Positions 34,676 to 45,973 of a stretch of DNA of 64,000 nucleotides are shown piece after piece (within the stretch, counting starts at the first letter, position 1; each line of letters begins with the position of its first letter). Source of the DNA: Pyrenopolyporus hunteri (Eukaryota > Ascomycota > Sordariomycetes > Xylariales > Hypoxylaceae). The position numbers and the translations under genes were made by a program. The notes beneath the pieces were generated by a model. It had not been told where the DNA came from, did no database searches, and worked only from the letters and a program-made list of their open reading frames with translations. Location: NCBI GenBank assembly GCA_902806595.1, contig CADCXC010000038.1:3286001-3350000 (forward strand). The letters are read 5' to 3'.

Positions 34676-36168
34676 CTAATAACTATGCTGGGCCAGGGCG
34701 GTCCCGGGATACGGACCGCCAAACAGGACGTACTGCTCGAAGGGGTGGCAGCTGATGGTCTTCCGCGAGCTGCGGACCCATCCGGGGCGGGGCACGGCCT
34801 CCCAGTCCTCGTTGGTCAGCGGATAGAAGTTGTACGATTCGTGAGAGGGCAGGTCATGATGCTCGCACTCGAAGATGCCCTCGAGGTGTAACCGCTCCAG
34901 CTTCGGTAGCTTGGCCCGCAGTCCTGTGAACAGCGATTTGAACGTGCCCTCGTACAGGTGCACCCCCCCTCGCGATACCTCGAAGGGCTTGGCGAGCCCG
35001 CGACCGCCGAGACGCAGGCGCTGGAGCGTGGGGCCGTGTCGCGCTAGGAAGTACTTTAGGTCCTCCTCCTCGCAAGAGACGCCCTCGAGTGTTAGGTCTG
35101 TGAGCTGTCGGAAAGTGAAGTCGAAGAACAGCTCCCGGAAAGAGAGGGCGAACTTGGAGTTTTCGCTGGTGTACGGATGAAACGCGAGTTTGAGCTTGCG
35201 AAGATTTTTGGCGAGTTGCAGGATGGAACCGAGCCCGTTGACAGCCCTAAACGCCGACCCGGGGCCCTGCAGTCCCGACGGGTCTAGGGTCAGGTTGAGG
35301 GTCTCAAGGCTGCAGAACGACTGTGCGTGCGTATACCAGTGTCTACGATGGATTTGCAAGCGAAATAACTCGAGCGGCAGCCGATCGACTTTGAAGGACG
35401 ACAGAGGGACGCCATGGAGCGCGGAGATGATAGCGTCCAGGTTGCTATACGTCTGCGGTCGATCCAGCTTCCTACAGCTTGGATAATCGAAAACCTCTTT
35501 CAGCAAGTCATTGTTAAGGGGGCATTGCGTGAAGGTGATCTCAAAATCCTTGAGATTCGGGAGGGCAGAGCATGCTTCCCGTAGGTCATCACCCCTCAGA
35601 TGCAGTGGGCCGATAAGTTTGCGACCCCTTTCGATCCTCTCAAACTCTTGCCTGGCCGATCCCATAAGCTCATTGCGCTCATCTGGAGGCGTCACGAAGT
35701 GTTGAAACCTGCGAGAACTGGTAAACAAATTTGTTATTTTTCCGAAATAAGCAAAGCGAGGGTCAATGTCACCCTCTAACGTGGGGAGGGTAAGAAAAAA
35801 GAATACGAGCTGGGCGTATGGGCTTGGCGATGTGGGATGGTATTTTTATGAAATGCCCTCTGCCCTCCAAAAAAAAAAGAAGAGAAAATCGAGAAAACTT
35901 ACCATGATGTGCTCCATGCGTCGTAATAAGAAAGCTCGCCGAGAAATATGCAAATCGATGTGATACTTCCTCTTAACCGTTCATGTAGTGCGATGGAATG
36001 CAGCCGGTCGATATCATTTCTCCAACTAACGGCGGTGAACTTAGAGGACAGCAGGTACTCGTAGCCGACGTCTGCCAGAATCCGAGTGACCTCGCGAAGA
36101 TTCCTAACGGACTCGGGGTCGCAGTGAGAGAAGACGAGTCTCAGAAGCTCAACCGGCAGGGTATCCAT
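34676..36168 (-). CDS. F-box protein with leucine-rich-repeat-like region
   Basis: Exons 36168-35903 and 35717-34676 with a 185-nt intron; 435 residues. The N-terminus MDTLPVELLRLVFSHCDPES is a typical F-box start, predicting binding to Skp1 in an SCF ubiquitin ligase. The remainder has irregular Leu-rich repeats (LPNLKDFEIT, LETLNLTLD, LRKLKLAFH, LTDLTLEGV, LQRLRLGG, LERLHLEG), the usual substrate-binding part. Two acceptors nine bases apart (after TTTACCAG or after TCTCGCAG) both keep the frame; the first is used here. Such F-box/LRR proteins are numerous and fast-evolving in filamentous fungi. The substrate is unknown. Confidence 0.82.
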
Positions 36169-37528
36169 AGAGGGTTGTTGAGGGGGGTTTTACCGGGACC
36201 TAAGTAGGTAGGATTTGTGTCGATATAAAAAAAAATTATTGAGGGAGAGGGAAAAGTCAGACGAGGGTAAGATGAATAATATGTTATGAAGTCCAAACTC
36301 CGCCAGTTCGACGAGTCTTCAAAATGAACAAAACGGCGCTACAGAGCAGATTCTAGAGGAGAGTTCAAAAGAATGAAAATGCAAGGTCTCGTAGGCGCCC
36401 TCGAGGAATTTTTCTACTTGGAAATGGCGGTTAGTAAATATGGCACCTCGAATGGCCGGAGCTCGTACTCAGCGAAATGGCGGAGAGCGGTTGTATGTTT
36501 GGTGCATCTTTCTGCAACGAGCCTTTCCGATTCTAGGACAAAGGAAAAAACCGCACCAACTATCGGTGAGAATGAGACACACATATACAATGTACTAAAT
36601 TTCGTCTTCTGACGGACAACAACATGGAACTAAAAAAAATCTATTCCTCAAATGTTTCGCTGTGAATGGGTCCCGCTGAGAGCATCCGCTTCAAGGGCTG
36701 AAAGGATTTCCTCAAGGTGAGATGGCGGTAAGGCAAACCCAACCCCTGTACCACAGAGAGAGATTGCTGGGTTAGGTACGGTGAAGGGTGAAAGGGGGGG
36801 GTGTGTGTCTGTGAAAATACATAGATAGGTCGGTAAGGTAGTAACAAGTAACAGTCTGAGGAGACTGGGATTTGAACTGTGAGTCGGGAAAAAAAAAGAG
36901 AAGGGCTTGAGGGCGGCCTACGTAGCAGCTGTGCAGGTAGGTACCTACGTAGGTAGTTTCCTAGGTTCCTGCATTAGGCCTCGATAGAACACAAATCTAT
37001 GGGTACCTGGGCTGCTGCTGGGTAAGCTTGGCTGGACTGTATCGCTGTTTCCCGACCAGTGATTCGTTCACCGACACACCCCCCAGCTCCATTAAGCGGG
37101 ACGATACAGCTCAGCGGTTCTCAGCGGTGGCGTTTCTTGCTTTTCTTTTCCTTCTTTTTGTTCCCCTCAACGGTACTTCCTTACCCTACTTTATTTCGAA
37201 CCGGGAACCCCCCCTTGGAGACGTCAACGCTGTCAATGCTGTCGACTCTGTCGACGTAAAGTTGAACAGGATATAGAAAACCGCAGTCATTCCGAGGGGC
37301 CGCCCCTTTAAGCCATATTTTTTTCCTTTCCGATTCTAAGGACGTGAGGAGCTTAAAGAAATTATTAAGCCCCCAATCAACGACATCACATTCATCTCCA
37401 GGCCTCCCCCTTCAAAAACACACACTTGTTCGTGTCCTGAATAAGAGCCTTGTGTCACGGTTGCTCTCGAGAATTAAATACACCTCAGCGGCCCCCCGAC
37501 TCTCTTTAAGGTCCCCTCGGGTCATACC
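36169..37528. other. Intergenic spacer between the two F-box genes
   Basis: The promoter side of the first F-box gene and the 3' flank of the second. Palindromic motifs lie at 36935-36966, and poly-A/T tracts near 36226 and 37319. No gene is supported. Confidence 0.55.
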
Positions 37529-40167
37529 TCATAGCCTGCCGTGCCTTGCCTTGAATATGGCCACTTTATCGTCATAAAACAATATCTCACGTAAACGCAG
37601 TCGTGCTGCTGACCCTGCTATGTCGCCCTCTTGCGAAGAGTCCGATTCGGACTCAGCGTCATCAGAGGCATCGGTAAGGTCATCCCCAGCGTCCGCGGGG
37701 CTCGGGTTGGTATTGTCATCATTCACGTCGTCATCGTCCTCCCCTTCCGTTTCTTCGTCAGCCTCACTACCGTCATCTTCGTTGTCATCATCCATATCGA
37801 TAACAATGGCTCCGTCCCCATTATGATGCCCTCCCATTCCGACATCAGAACTGCTGCTGCTGCCGCTGCCGCTTTCGCTTGGGCGCGCCTCCAATATCTC
37901 AAAACATTTAGTCCCTATACCTACGTAGCAAAGTTGAATTTCCGGTCGCAGTGTGATTATGTCAACAAGCTGGAGCGCCAGCTCTTTAGGCTCAAAACTG
38001 CCGGATATATGGTTCGATATGTGGGTGATGTGTAGGGATCGAAGCTGGGGGATGTTAGGAAGTCGCTGGAGGAACGGGTGCTATAGTAAAATCCGGTGTT
38101 AGTTCTCACCCTCGACGGCGTCACAGCTAAGCTGAAGTGGTTGATTTCACTTACCCAGTCCTTGAAATCTATCGCGACGGCGAGTTCTTTCAAATTCGAC
38201 ATTCGGCCGCTGGTAATGTATGAGACCATGTCGCTGCCTAGAACCCAACCTGTCCAGCGGTGGCCCTCCCCCGACGCATCCGAGCTGTCAAGAAGAAGTT
38301 TTCTAAGGCTCGACCGATGCCGCTTTATCACGTCATCGAATATGTCATCGAGTTTCACAGCCGGAAGATGAGTCCGCCGCCGGTCCTGTAGGAATAGTAC
38401 CTCTAGAGTATTAGGGGCTAGCGCTTCTTTAATGAAGCTAACGAGCGAATGTGTAGGGTTATTAGTATGTATGTGTTTCAAAGCCAGGCGATACTGTGGC
38501 GGAGTACCAGCAGGCATGCCATGAGCTGAGGCTGTAGGACGGAATGTTCTTTTCAGAGTCTTCCAGAAATTTTCGACCAAGTAACAGTCCAGAAGCGTGA
38601 TACTTGTCAGGATAGTCCAGTCGATAGCTCTTGTGCAGACTTGCATTGATAGCTGCACCCGCTCGAGTTCCAGCGTCTCTAGTTGAAGTTTCCCATCAAG
38701 GCGCTTTCTCTGCGCACGTGGCTCGTCGCTACACCGGCCTGAAGTTGTTCCGGTATCGGATTGCTGCTGATTCTGGTGGTGTGTTTCGCTAGAAGTTCCG
38801 AACTCTTCGACGCCGTTGAATTGCGACGTGGAGTTATGAGCCATCTCGTGACCCCAGACGGGTTTTCTTCGTATGTCGTAAATCCTGCCGACTAGTACTC
38901 CCAGAACTCCCCCTAATCTCCTGTCGCTGATTCGACTTTCACCCGGCCAACGAGCATTGTGATCAACTTGATGCAAGTTATAGTTATCCCAAGATTGCGC
39001 AAAGTCGGCTGTACGGGCTTTCTGCGAAATTCCGACCCTGAGCTCCCGGAGGCAAGATTGCGACCGCTCGATGAGCACCGCCATCTCATCTAGGTAGGCG
39101 AGTTCGTCAATATCTAGAACTGACAAGCTTTTCAGGGGCGGTAGAACGCTGAAAGTCGGATACTCGACATGACTCTCGGAATATTTTATAGGCTGCGTCA
39201 CGGGCAGATGGAAATCATTAGGTAGAGTAGTACCAATTTGAGTCAAGACACTTCCAACGGGAAGCACTAGGGGCGGAAGAGGGCCCTGAATCGGACTGGA
39301 GACAGACGACGAAGCATCCGCGACGTCAGAGTTGTCGTGCCAGCGAACCCAGACCTTTTCCAGTTTAGATTTGCCTTCGGGATAATGATCCTGAAGGGAG
39401 GCGAGGGACAAGAAGACTTCGGATAGAACCCCCGTAGGCATATCCCACACGAACGTTTCTAGGTTTACCATCTTACTGACGGCTATCGCCACCAATGTCC
39501 CGAGCATCTTTCCGCTCTCCTTGGTAACCATGTACTCAGACGTCCAGTCCTTCGGTCCGTTGCCGAGAGAGAATTTTCGCGTATATCTCGCATATTGGTT
39601 GTTAGAAAGCCTCCAAGATCCTGGTTGCTCCAGAGAGCTTCCTCTCAGCCACCTCGTCTTCTGGGCGAACTTACTACCTAGGCACAAGGTAGAAAGTCCA
39701 TACGTAAGCGCATCGACATTCTTACTGTCGGATGGCGGAATTGTATCATCCGGCCATACTATATCGAAGCGGTTGTAAATGTGAGGAATCGCGAGATAAT
39801 AGAGCGTGGAATTCGTTCGGGCTAACGAGGTCAAGTCGTTCGTATGGGTTACCTTACATGTAGACGTTAGCATAGCTTCCTCGGAGCCGAATCAAAGTCA
39901 TCTCCAACTTGCCTCTTTAACAATGAGTCTGAGGATATCGACCGGGAGATCAAGAAGTTGCAACGGCCTAGGTTTGGCTTTTATGGCCTCCCATTCGCGT
40001 CCCTTGCCTCTGAGAAGTTTGGATAAGTTCGGTACAGGTGGCTCGCGCACGGGGAGTTCAGAGGACGAGGATTCCGACAGATGCTGGCCATTTTCATGTC
40101 TTGTTTGAGGATGTGGAATTAGCAACTCCTTCAAGTTTGAATGGCTCGAGTCTGGGCTGTTAGCCAT
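37529..40167 (-). CDS. Large F-box-like protein with acidic C-terminus
   Basis: Three exons: 40167-39913, 39852-38155 and 38080-37529; 834 residues. After a Ser-rich leader, the F-box core LQLLDLPVDILRLIVKE runs across the first intron into VTHTNDLTSLARTNSTLYYL. That intron (39853-39912) works only with a GC donor (GCAAGT). The body has Leu-rich segments (LSVLDIDELAYLDEM, LQLETLELERVQL, LEVLFLQDRR, LKELAVAIDF) that suggest a substrate-recognition surface. The second intron (74 nt) joins KDW to HPFLQRLPNIPQLRSLHI. The final 120 residues are mostly Asp, Glu and Ser. It is probably an SCF adaptor or a relative; I do not recognise a named family. Confidence 0.8.
39853..39912 (-). other. GC-AG intron in the second F-box gene
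   Basis: A 60-nt intron with donor GCAAGT, branch GCTAAC and acceptor GTAAG. The GT three bases further in gives the wrong phase. The GC donor yields RLIVKE-VTHTNDLTSL, a continuous F-box. Confidence 0.78.
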
Positions 40168-41078
40168 GGTCGTTCTTCATTAACAAGCGCCCTGGTTCGT
40201 GATGTTGCTCGCTGCTAGAGGTACGCTGGAGCGTCGAATCGCATGCTGCCGGGAACGGTGGCCGATGTCGATTGTCGACGCTGCGGATTATATTCACAAA
40301 GAAGGCTACTAAAAAGCAATTTTGGTGCGTCGCGCAAAATCAACGCTGGAGACAGCTTCTAGCTACCTAAGAAGTAACTAGAAGCGTGAAGTGTCACGTA
40401 GGTAATCGATAATTGTTTAAATCACTACTGCTCGGGTAACCGAACCGGCAAAGATGACGACAATTCCTTAGGGGTTGTAAGTCGAAGAATTTAAAGCGTG
40501 GCTCCAGTCGACTGTCGCAGAGCAATGGCGTGCGGAAAATGTATGTATTTCTTCGGTTGGTAACCCAGGTGAGGTAGGCGTCTGGTTCCTACTGTAGTTG
40601 AAGGCTTTAGTCCAGAACCTCTAATCAAACGCTAATTGGCCTGTCGCACGGGGTAGACTAAGGCAAATGGTGTGTGAAACATAAGGTTGGCACCTAACTT
40701 GAACGGGATCGACATGTACGTATAGTACATATTTACGTACAAGAGGAGAAACCTTAGGTTGGGATGACATGGAAACCTGTGTTATCGATAAGATAAAGTT
40801 AAGCGCCTCGAAGTACCTAGCTACTACCTACCTCATACGGTCCCTACTGGATGACCTTTTGATGATACGGTATCATTATATAGTTACGTAAATACCTCCC
40901 TGGGCAAATGCAGAGGTAGGCATATTAGGTACCTGCCTGAGTTTATATGTGCTTACAATAGGTAATTAGACCCGTCTTCAAGTTGTACAAGATGAAATCG
41001 AGACCCATCCGCTGACGCATTTACATATCACGGGTGAGTACTGTACATACCTACGTCAATTGAAGGGTCACCTTACTA
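40168..41078. other. Intergenic spacer
   Basis: The promoter side of the F-box gene and unique sequence up to the transposon. It ends with the TA duplicate at 41077-41078. No gene is seen. Confidence 0.55.
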
Positions 41079-41595
41079 TAGGTCCCGGGGGTAGAAAGTA
41101 GTAGCGCGCTCCACAGCCCCATTTTCTACCAAACATAGCTAGAAGGTATACCCTCATACAAATTTGTATGTAAAGATACAAACCTTCGATGTGGTGGTAA
41201 ATTCGCCCCCCCCTGAATATCATCCTTTTTTGAAGAATTACATATATGACATAGAATCTTCAATTAGCTGTAGAACCTTCAATTTTGAAGCTATTCAAGC
41301 CGTAATTATATTAGAAGAAATGGATTTGAACGCTCGACAGTTGAAAGAGGCTATTCAAAGGGCTTGGGAGGCAGTGCCAGAGGACTTTTTGAAGACTCTG
41401 TCCCTTTCAATGTATAATAGAATTCGATCGTGCCTTGAATCTGGTGGAAAGCAACAATAAAGCTTCAATTTTCTACCTAATCATCGAATTGTTGTACCTT
41501 TGCATATAAATTTGTATGAGAAGATACCTTTTAGCTATGTTGGGTTAGAATATGGGGCTGTGGAGCGCGCTACTACTTTCTACCCCTGCGACCTG
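41079..41595 (+). mobile_element. Internally deleted Tc1/mariner-type element, 517 bp, not RIP-mutated
   Basis: The ends TAGGTCCCGGGGGTAGAAAG and the complement of CAGGTCGCAGGGGTAGAAAG are flanked by TA on both sides (41077-41078 and 41596-41597). Imperfect inverted repeats extend roughly 100 bp inward. The outer 59 bp at the left match the right end of the 1568-bp copy with one difference. The interior is about 1.05 kb shorter than that copy and keeps only the transposase C-terminus. It could still be moved in trans by an active family member. Confidence 0.9.
41200..41460 (+). pseudogene. Transposase C-terminal remnant (DDE, Tc1/mariner-like)
   Basis: The open frame ends at TAA 41458-41460. 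Its last 45 residues read LKEAIQRAWEAVPEDFLKTL and SMYNRIRSCLESGG. That resembles the end of Tc1/mariner transposases, where a helix is followed by a Ser-Met-x-x-R segment and a final GG. The catalytic DDE core is absent, so this is a deletion product. No ATG sits at a sensible start: the frame opens through the inverted repeat. Confidence 0.7.
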
Positions 41596-42574
41596 TACCT
41601 TTGCCTAGGTACATAATTAATAACAAAGTTTACGGAAGTATACAGTAGCTACGTCGACGTGTCGCATTGGCCTACTTAGCGAACCATCCATTGTTCGGAT
41701 AAAAATTGTCCGATATTGAAACGGGCCACTGGAAAGTTCTATAGTAACTTACGTGTAAATACCTATGTACCTAGGTATTGCATGTAGGTATGTAGTAGGT
41801 AGGTACCTGTAGTTCAACGCATCGGTAAGTACGAGAGGTTGACGTCGTACTGATTAGGCATACCTGCTGCCCCATCCTCGATAAGGTTGAACATGGGGCC
41901 TGGAAAACTTGGACTCGCAACCTGAGCCCCTCCAAAGCCCCGCATCGATCTTTACAATTGGGTGTATCTTTGTACCTACTTTCAACGTTATGTATGTATT
42001 TACAACAAAGCGTCCTCCTTTCCTTCTGATTCCCCTTATTGCCTTCCAACTCTCACCAGCCTTTTTATTCCCGTGTCTCTCGCGGGCATAACTCTATTTT
42101 TCTGATATTCTCGACTCGCGTTTGTTGCCGACTATTTCAATTCTTGATGCGCTGAACCGAGAAAAGAAAGAGGCCAATCTTCCTACGTTCGAGGTTCTAG
42201 TACAAAATATAGCTGCCTTCTCCTGCCCCGCTCGACCGATTCCCGTTCTTATTGTCGCGCCGCTTTGTGTCTTGGCTAAATCAGCAAGCTTCTTGCGCCG
42301 TGTCCTGTTCAGCGGTCCGTGATAGAGCGTTGCCTAACGCCCGCCTAACAACACGTTGGCCTCAAAAACGTCAGTTCGTAGACTTCCAGCTCATATGAAC
42401 ATCTAATTTACTGCCGTCCACTACTTAAACTGCCTCCCCTTCCCCGAACTAACCGCGTGGCTCCTCCAGACTACCACAAAACACAAATAAAAGCTATCTG
42501 TTTGTCGCATGCCGATCTGAGCTCTATAGCACTTGTCGCATCTACGCCCCGTGTTATATTTAGTGTTGGAAAAT
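41596..42574. other. Intergenic spacer
   Basis: It begins with the TA duplicate of the deleted transposon. Palindromic motifs lie at 41760-41812. The rest is the promoter and 5' UTR side of pkr1. Short frames at 41909-42091 and 42122-42322 are judged chance. Confidence 0.55.
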
Positions 42575-43048
42575 ATGGCGGGCTTCGTACAAGACCTCTG
42601 GGAGTCCGTCTTTACTCCTGGCACGACACCGACTCTCTTAGTTGCTACCAACGCCACTTTCGCCTGTTTGCAGCTCGTCCTCTTTCTGCTGCTGCTCGTG
42701 ACATACAGCATTCATTTTATAATACTCTCGTTCTTATGCGGGGGTCTCTGGTGGGCCATCAACTGGTTCGCAGCCGAGTTGAAAGTGGCACAGGCCAAGG
42801 AAGCTAGGGAAAAGGCACGTTCAGAACAACGAGCTGCCGCACAATCTTCCGACGACAGCGAAACAGAGGTAGAGACGACGGTAGTAGCGAAAGAAAAACC
42901 CACGGCGGGGAGCAAGGAGGTGGAGGTTACGGAACAAGCGGGAGATTTAAAACTCCGAGCGGTGCCGTCGTCAGGAACGAAGTCTAGCGTCAGTACCGAG
43001 GACGAGTGGGAGAAGGTATCCGAGAACGAGAACGAAAAGGATAAATGA
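42575..43048 (+). CDS. pkr1: Pkr1-family ER protein, V-ATPase assembly factor
   Basis: A single exon of 157 residues from ATG 42575 (an upstream in-frame ATG at 42533 would add 14 residues not expected in the family). The start MAGFVQDLWESVFTPGTTPT is the Pkr1 signature. Two hydrophobic segments follow (about residues 18-40 and 45-62, with GGLWWAINWFAAEL). The rest is a charged cytosolic tail with Glu/Lys-rich and Ser-rich stretches. Yeast Pkr1 acts in the ER in assembly of the V-ATPase membrane sector. Confidence 0.92.
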   Translation: MAGFVQDLWESVFTPGTTPTLLVATNATFACLQLVLFLLLLVTYSIHFIILSFLCGGLWWAINWFAAELKVAQAKEAREKARSEQRAAAQSSDDSETEVETTVVAKEKPTAGSKEVEVTEQAGDLKLRAVPSSGTKSSVSTEDEWEKVSENENEKDK

Positions 43049-43748
43049 ACGAGGAATCCAGTTCGCGGTATCACCCACATGCCTACGACGTTGAGACTAC
43101 ATACATTGTATCAGCGATTGTCCCGGGAGCGAGCCAGCTACATAGATACCTATGTAGCTTTGCATTTTAGTTTCAGCGCCGATTCCTATTATCGCCATCT
43201 TCTCCCTTCCCTTATCTCTACTAGCATTTAGAGGAGGAGATACACCACTCGTATTGAATTTAACCAGTTGTCAATCACGATACCCATGAATGCAGGACTA
43301 CGGATTGAGATTTGCCTGAATACGTATAGTCACAGTATATTACTATAGTAGGTATCTAGACCACCCGCTTATGTAAACGCACTTGCTGCGTACCATGGAG
43401 AAAAAATATGGAAGACAGGGATTCCAGACTATATAAACTTTAAAGTTGAGCTGAACGCACCGGCGCGCTCATTGATGGTCCGTGCCCATTACATGGGGAT
43501 ATACCTAGGTACCTAAGTACCTACCTAAGTATCTATGTACATGTATGTGTGATAAAAGAGCTATTTATCACGTGACCCAAATCAATAATCGCCTTTGAAT
43601 TGTTTGCTCTTTGATTTTCGACAATTTCGCTGCAAGTCCAAGCTCACTAAACGCGACCGCCAGCCTTCAAAGCTTCCCACCGCACCAAGAACGCCGAACC
43701 CTTATATTCCGTCGGCCCCAAAACATCAGCAATCAACAGTCAGCCAAG
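43049..43748. other. Intergenic spacer
   Basis: The 3' flank of pkr1 and the promoter of the SmD1 gene. A palindromic motif cluster lies at 43501-43532. No gene is seen. Confidence 0.6.
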
Positions 43749-44280
43749 ATGAAGCTCGTCAGGTAAGAAATCTCGCTTCCTTCCAGCGCATAATTGTGTG
43801 CTAAACAATGCATTTCCAAAGCTTCGCCTACGGCTCCGGTGCTAATCGTGATGGTTTCCTAGATTCTTGATGAAGTGCGTCAATGAGACGGTGACAATTG
43901 AGCTAAAGAATGGTAAGGGAAACACTCCTTTGTTCTAATGGTGTCGCGTCTCCCCACGATATCTAACAAGTTGTCGATTAGGAACGATCGTCCATGGCAC
44001 AATCACATCCGTCTCGCCGCTAATGAACACGGCCTTGCGAACCGTCAAGATGACACCACGCGGCCAAGACCCTATTTCTCTCGATACCATGAACATCCGC
44101 GGCTCCACGATTCGGTACTTCATCCTCCCTGACTCTCTTCCTCTGGACACCCTCTTAATCGACGACTCGGTGAAGCCGAAGAACAAGGCGCGTAAGGAGG
44201 CAGCAGATAGAGGTGGACGCGGTGGAGGGCGCGGCAGAGGCAGAGGACGTGGCCGTGGACGAGGGCGAGGAAGGCCGTGA
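43749..44280 (+). CDS. smd1: Small nuclear ribonucleoprotein Sm D1
   Basis: Three exons: 43749-43762, 43863-43912 and 43982-44280; 120 residues. It is one of seven Sm proteins that form the ring around spliceosomal snRNAs. Exon 1 encodes only MKLVR. The Sm fold follows: FLMKCVNETVTIELKNG, GTIVHGTI, MNTALRTVKMT and MNIRGSTIRYFILPD. The tail is a GRG repeat, the target of arginine dimethylation in other species. The length is normal. The gene converges on mtq2 with 292 bp between stop codons. Confidence 0.95.
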
Positions 44281-44572
44281 AAGGACATTAGCCGTAAGCT
44301 TTAGGAGAATCAGTGATGGTACGGCATACTCGCGCCTCCCAGAAACTCAAGGAGGCAGGCAGCCTTGCGATCCGAGCAGTGTTAGAGACGAGTACGGAAG
44401 ACAGCTCGCATTAATTTCACGGCGTTGGGTGGGACAAACGAAAACCATGAAGAATGGCAAAAAGCTTGGTATGGCTCCTTGCACTACTATTTTCATGCGG
44501 AGCTGAAAGCTCACGAGAATAATAAAGAGTCCATTGACAAAAAAGAAGAGAAAATAATCCGTCTTGCGTGTT

Positions 44573-45319
44573 CTACCTCTCTATCCAGATCCTGATGATC
44601 TGCAACTTCTCCCATCCGGCCTGTTTCCCACTAGACCCTACCGTCGCGACCTCCCAACCTTTCCCGAAGGCTCTAATCCTCTCCTTGACTTCCTCCGGCT
44701 TGTTTTGTGCGCAGAGCAGGATGTACGCGCATCCCCTGCTCGACAACACCTCGGGCAAACTACTAATCAGCCTATCTGTCGTCTCCATTCCATCCTTCCC
44801 CCCTGCATACGAAAGCGAAAGCAGGTATGAGTCGTCATCAAACGTTGGCTTAGCGTCCAGATGCGGGAGATCCGTCTGCCCCGGCTGCTTTGGTAACTCA
44901 GGTGTCGGAACATAGGGAGGGTTGAAGATTAGAACGTCTACTGATTGCTCTTTGATAGGCGCGACGAGATCGCCTTGGAATGCCCCGAGATATCTGCCGT
45001 GGGTAGCAGCGTTTTCCGTTGCGGCCCTCCTCGCAGTCTCGCTCGTAGCCTTGCACGCGTACCCATTGACATCGACTGCCGCAGTCAGAACGTTTCGGGA
45101 TCCGAAGAGAACTTGCGCGTGTGCATTGACGAAGGCGATGACTACTCCGGAGCCGGGCCCTACCTCCACCACCAGCGGAGCGTAACCGTCTCCGAAGCGG
45201 TTCTGGAGGAAGGCTGTCTCGGTGGCCGAAGAGAGCGTGTCTAACAGTAGGAAAGAATCCTCCGCCGGTTCGTATATCCTCTCGTACGCCACATGCGACG
45301 TGTCGGGTGTGGGTAGCAT
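44573..45319 (-). CDS. mtq2: eRF1 glutamine methyltransferase catalytic subunit Mtq2 (HemK2/N6AMT1)
   Basis: A single exon of 248 residues. It methylates the Gln of the GGQ motif in release factor eRF1, working with Trm112. Marks: YEPAEDSFLLLD near residues 16-27, the AdoMet-binding VEVGPGSG at 51-58, an acidic AVDVN near 81-85, and the catalytic NPPY at 133-136. The length is slightly above yeast Mtq2 (221). The start codon is well supported because the conserved block begins soon after it. Confidence 0.93.
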   Translation of the reverse strand: MLPTPDTSHVAYERIYEPAEDSFLLLDTLSSATETAFLQNRFGDGYAPLVVEVGPGSGVVIAFVNAHAQVLFGSRNVLTAAVDVNGYACKATSETARRAATENAATHGRYLGAFQGDLVAPIKEQSVDVLIFNPPYVPTPELPKQPGQTDLPHLDAKPTFDDDSYLLSLSYAGGKDGMETTDRLISSLPEVLSSRGCAYILLCAQNKPEEVKERIRAFGKGWEVATVGSSGKQAGWEKLQIIRIWIER

Positions 45320-45973
45320 ATCTACGGTTGCGTTGACGACCGCGGCAGACGGCGAGTTACGATGTCAATGTGAAGGCCTTAAAGTTAAGCCGAGCTACTA
45401 AAATTTTCAACCAAATTCAATCAAATAACCCAGGCACGTGATGTCTTCTTCTTATATAGGGTAGGGTAATAGTGAGTATATTGATTCTCCCTAAATGAAG
45501 CTCGACCAAAGCTACTCTTTCGTTGGAGGTTCTACGCGGGTAGAGAGGTAATCGGATCTAACTATACGCCCCTAGTCGTCCAGTTCCACGAATAGCATCT
45601 CGAAGGCCTGTTCGCGGAATACCCTTTTCTTTCCGCCCTAGTAGCTATCCTCACCAACGCCCGACGATGTTGTCCGAGTCCAGCCCGAGATAATAGATAA
45701 TTGATTCTTGGGGTAGACGATATTTCAGTATGCGGCGATCTAGGCTCCAGTTAGTTCGTCGCATTCAACCGTAAACCGCGAACCGTACATCGCACCACCG
45801 ATGCACTTACCCTTAAGCAAAAAGCAAGAAAAAAAAGTTAAAAAAGTGCAAAAAGCAACCCGTCTTCTCGATGCCGTCCTCTAGCTCCAAGACGCCTATT
45901 CTCCGCCCGAACTTTGGCGTATCGCATCGTATCGCGTCGCATCGCGCAATATCGCGTCGCGCCGGAATCCCGC
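45320..45973. other. Intergenic spacer
   Basis: The promoter of mtq2 and the 3' flank of the small Cys-rich gene. Degenerate gcatc/gcgtc repeats lie at 45918-45962. No gene is seen. Confidence 0.6.

Noticed and set aside
35718..35902. The 185-nt F-box intron and the 257-nt oxidoreductase intron (20093-20349) as further stwintrons
   Set aside because: Each resolves in phase with a single donor, branch and acceptor; no second complete set of signals was needed.
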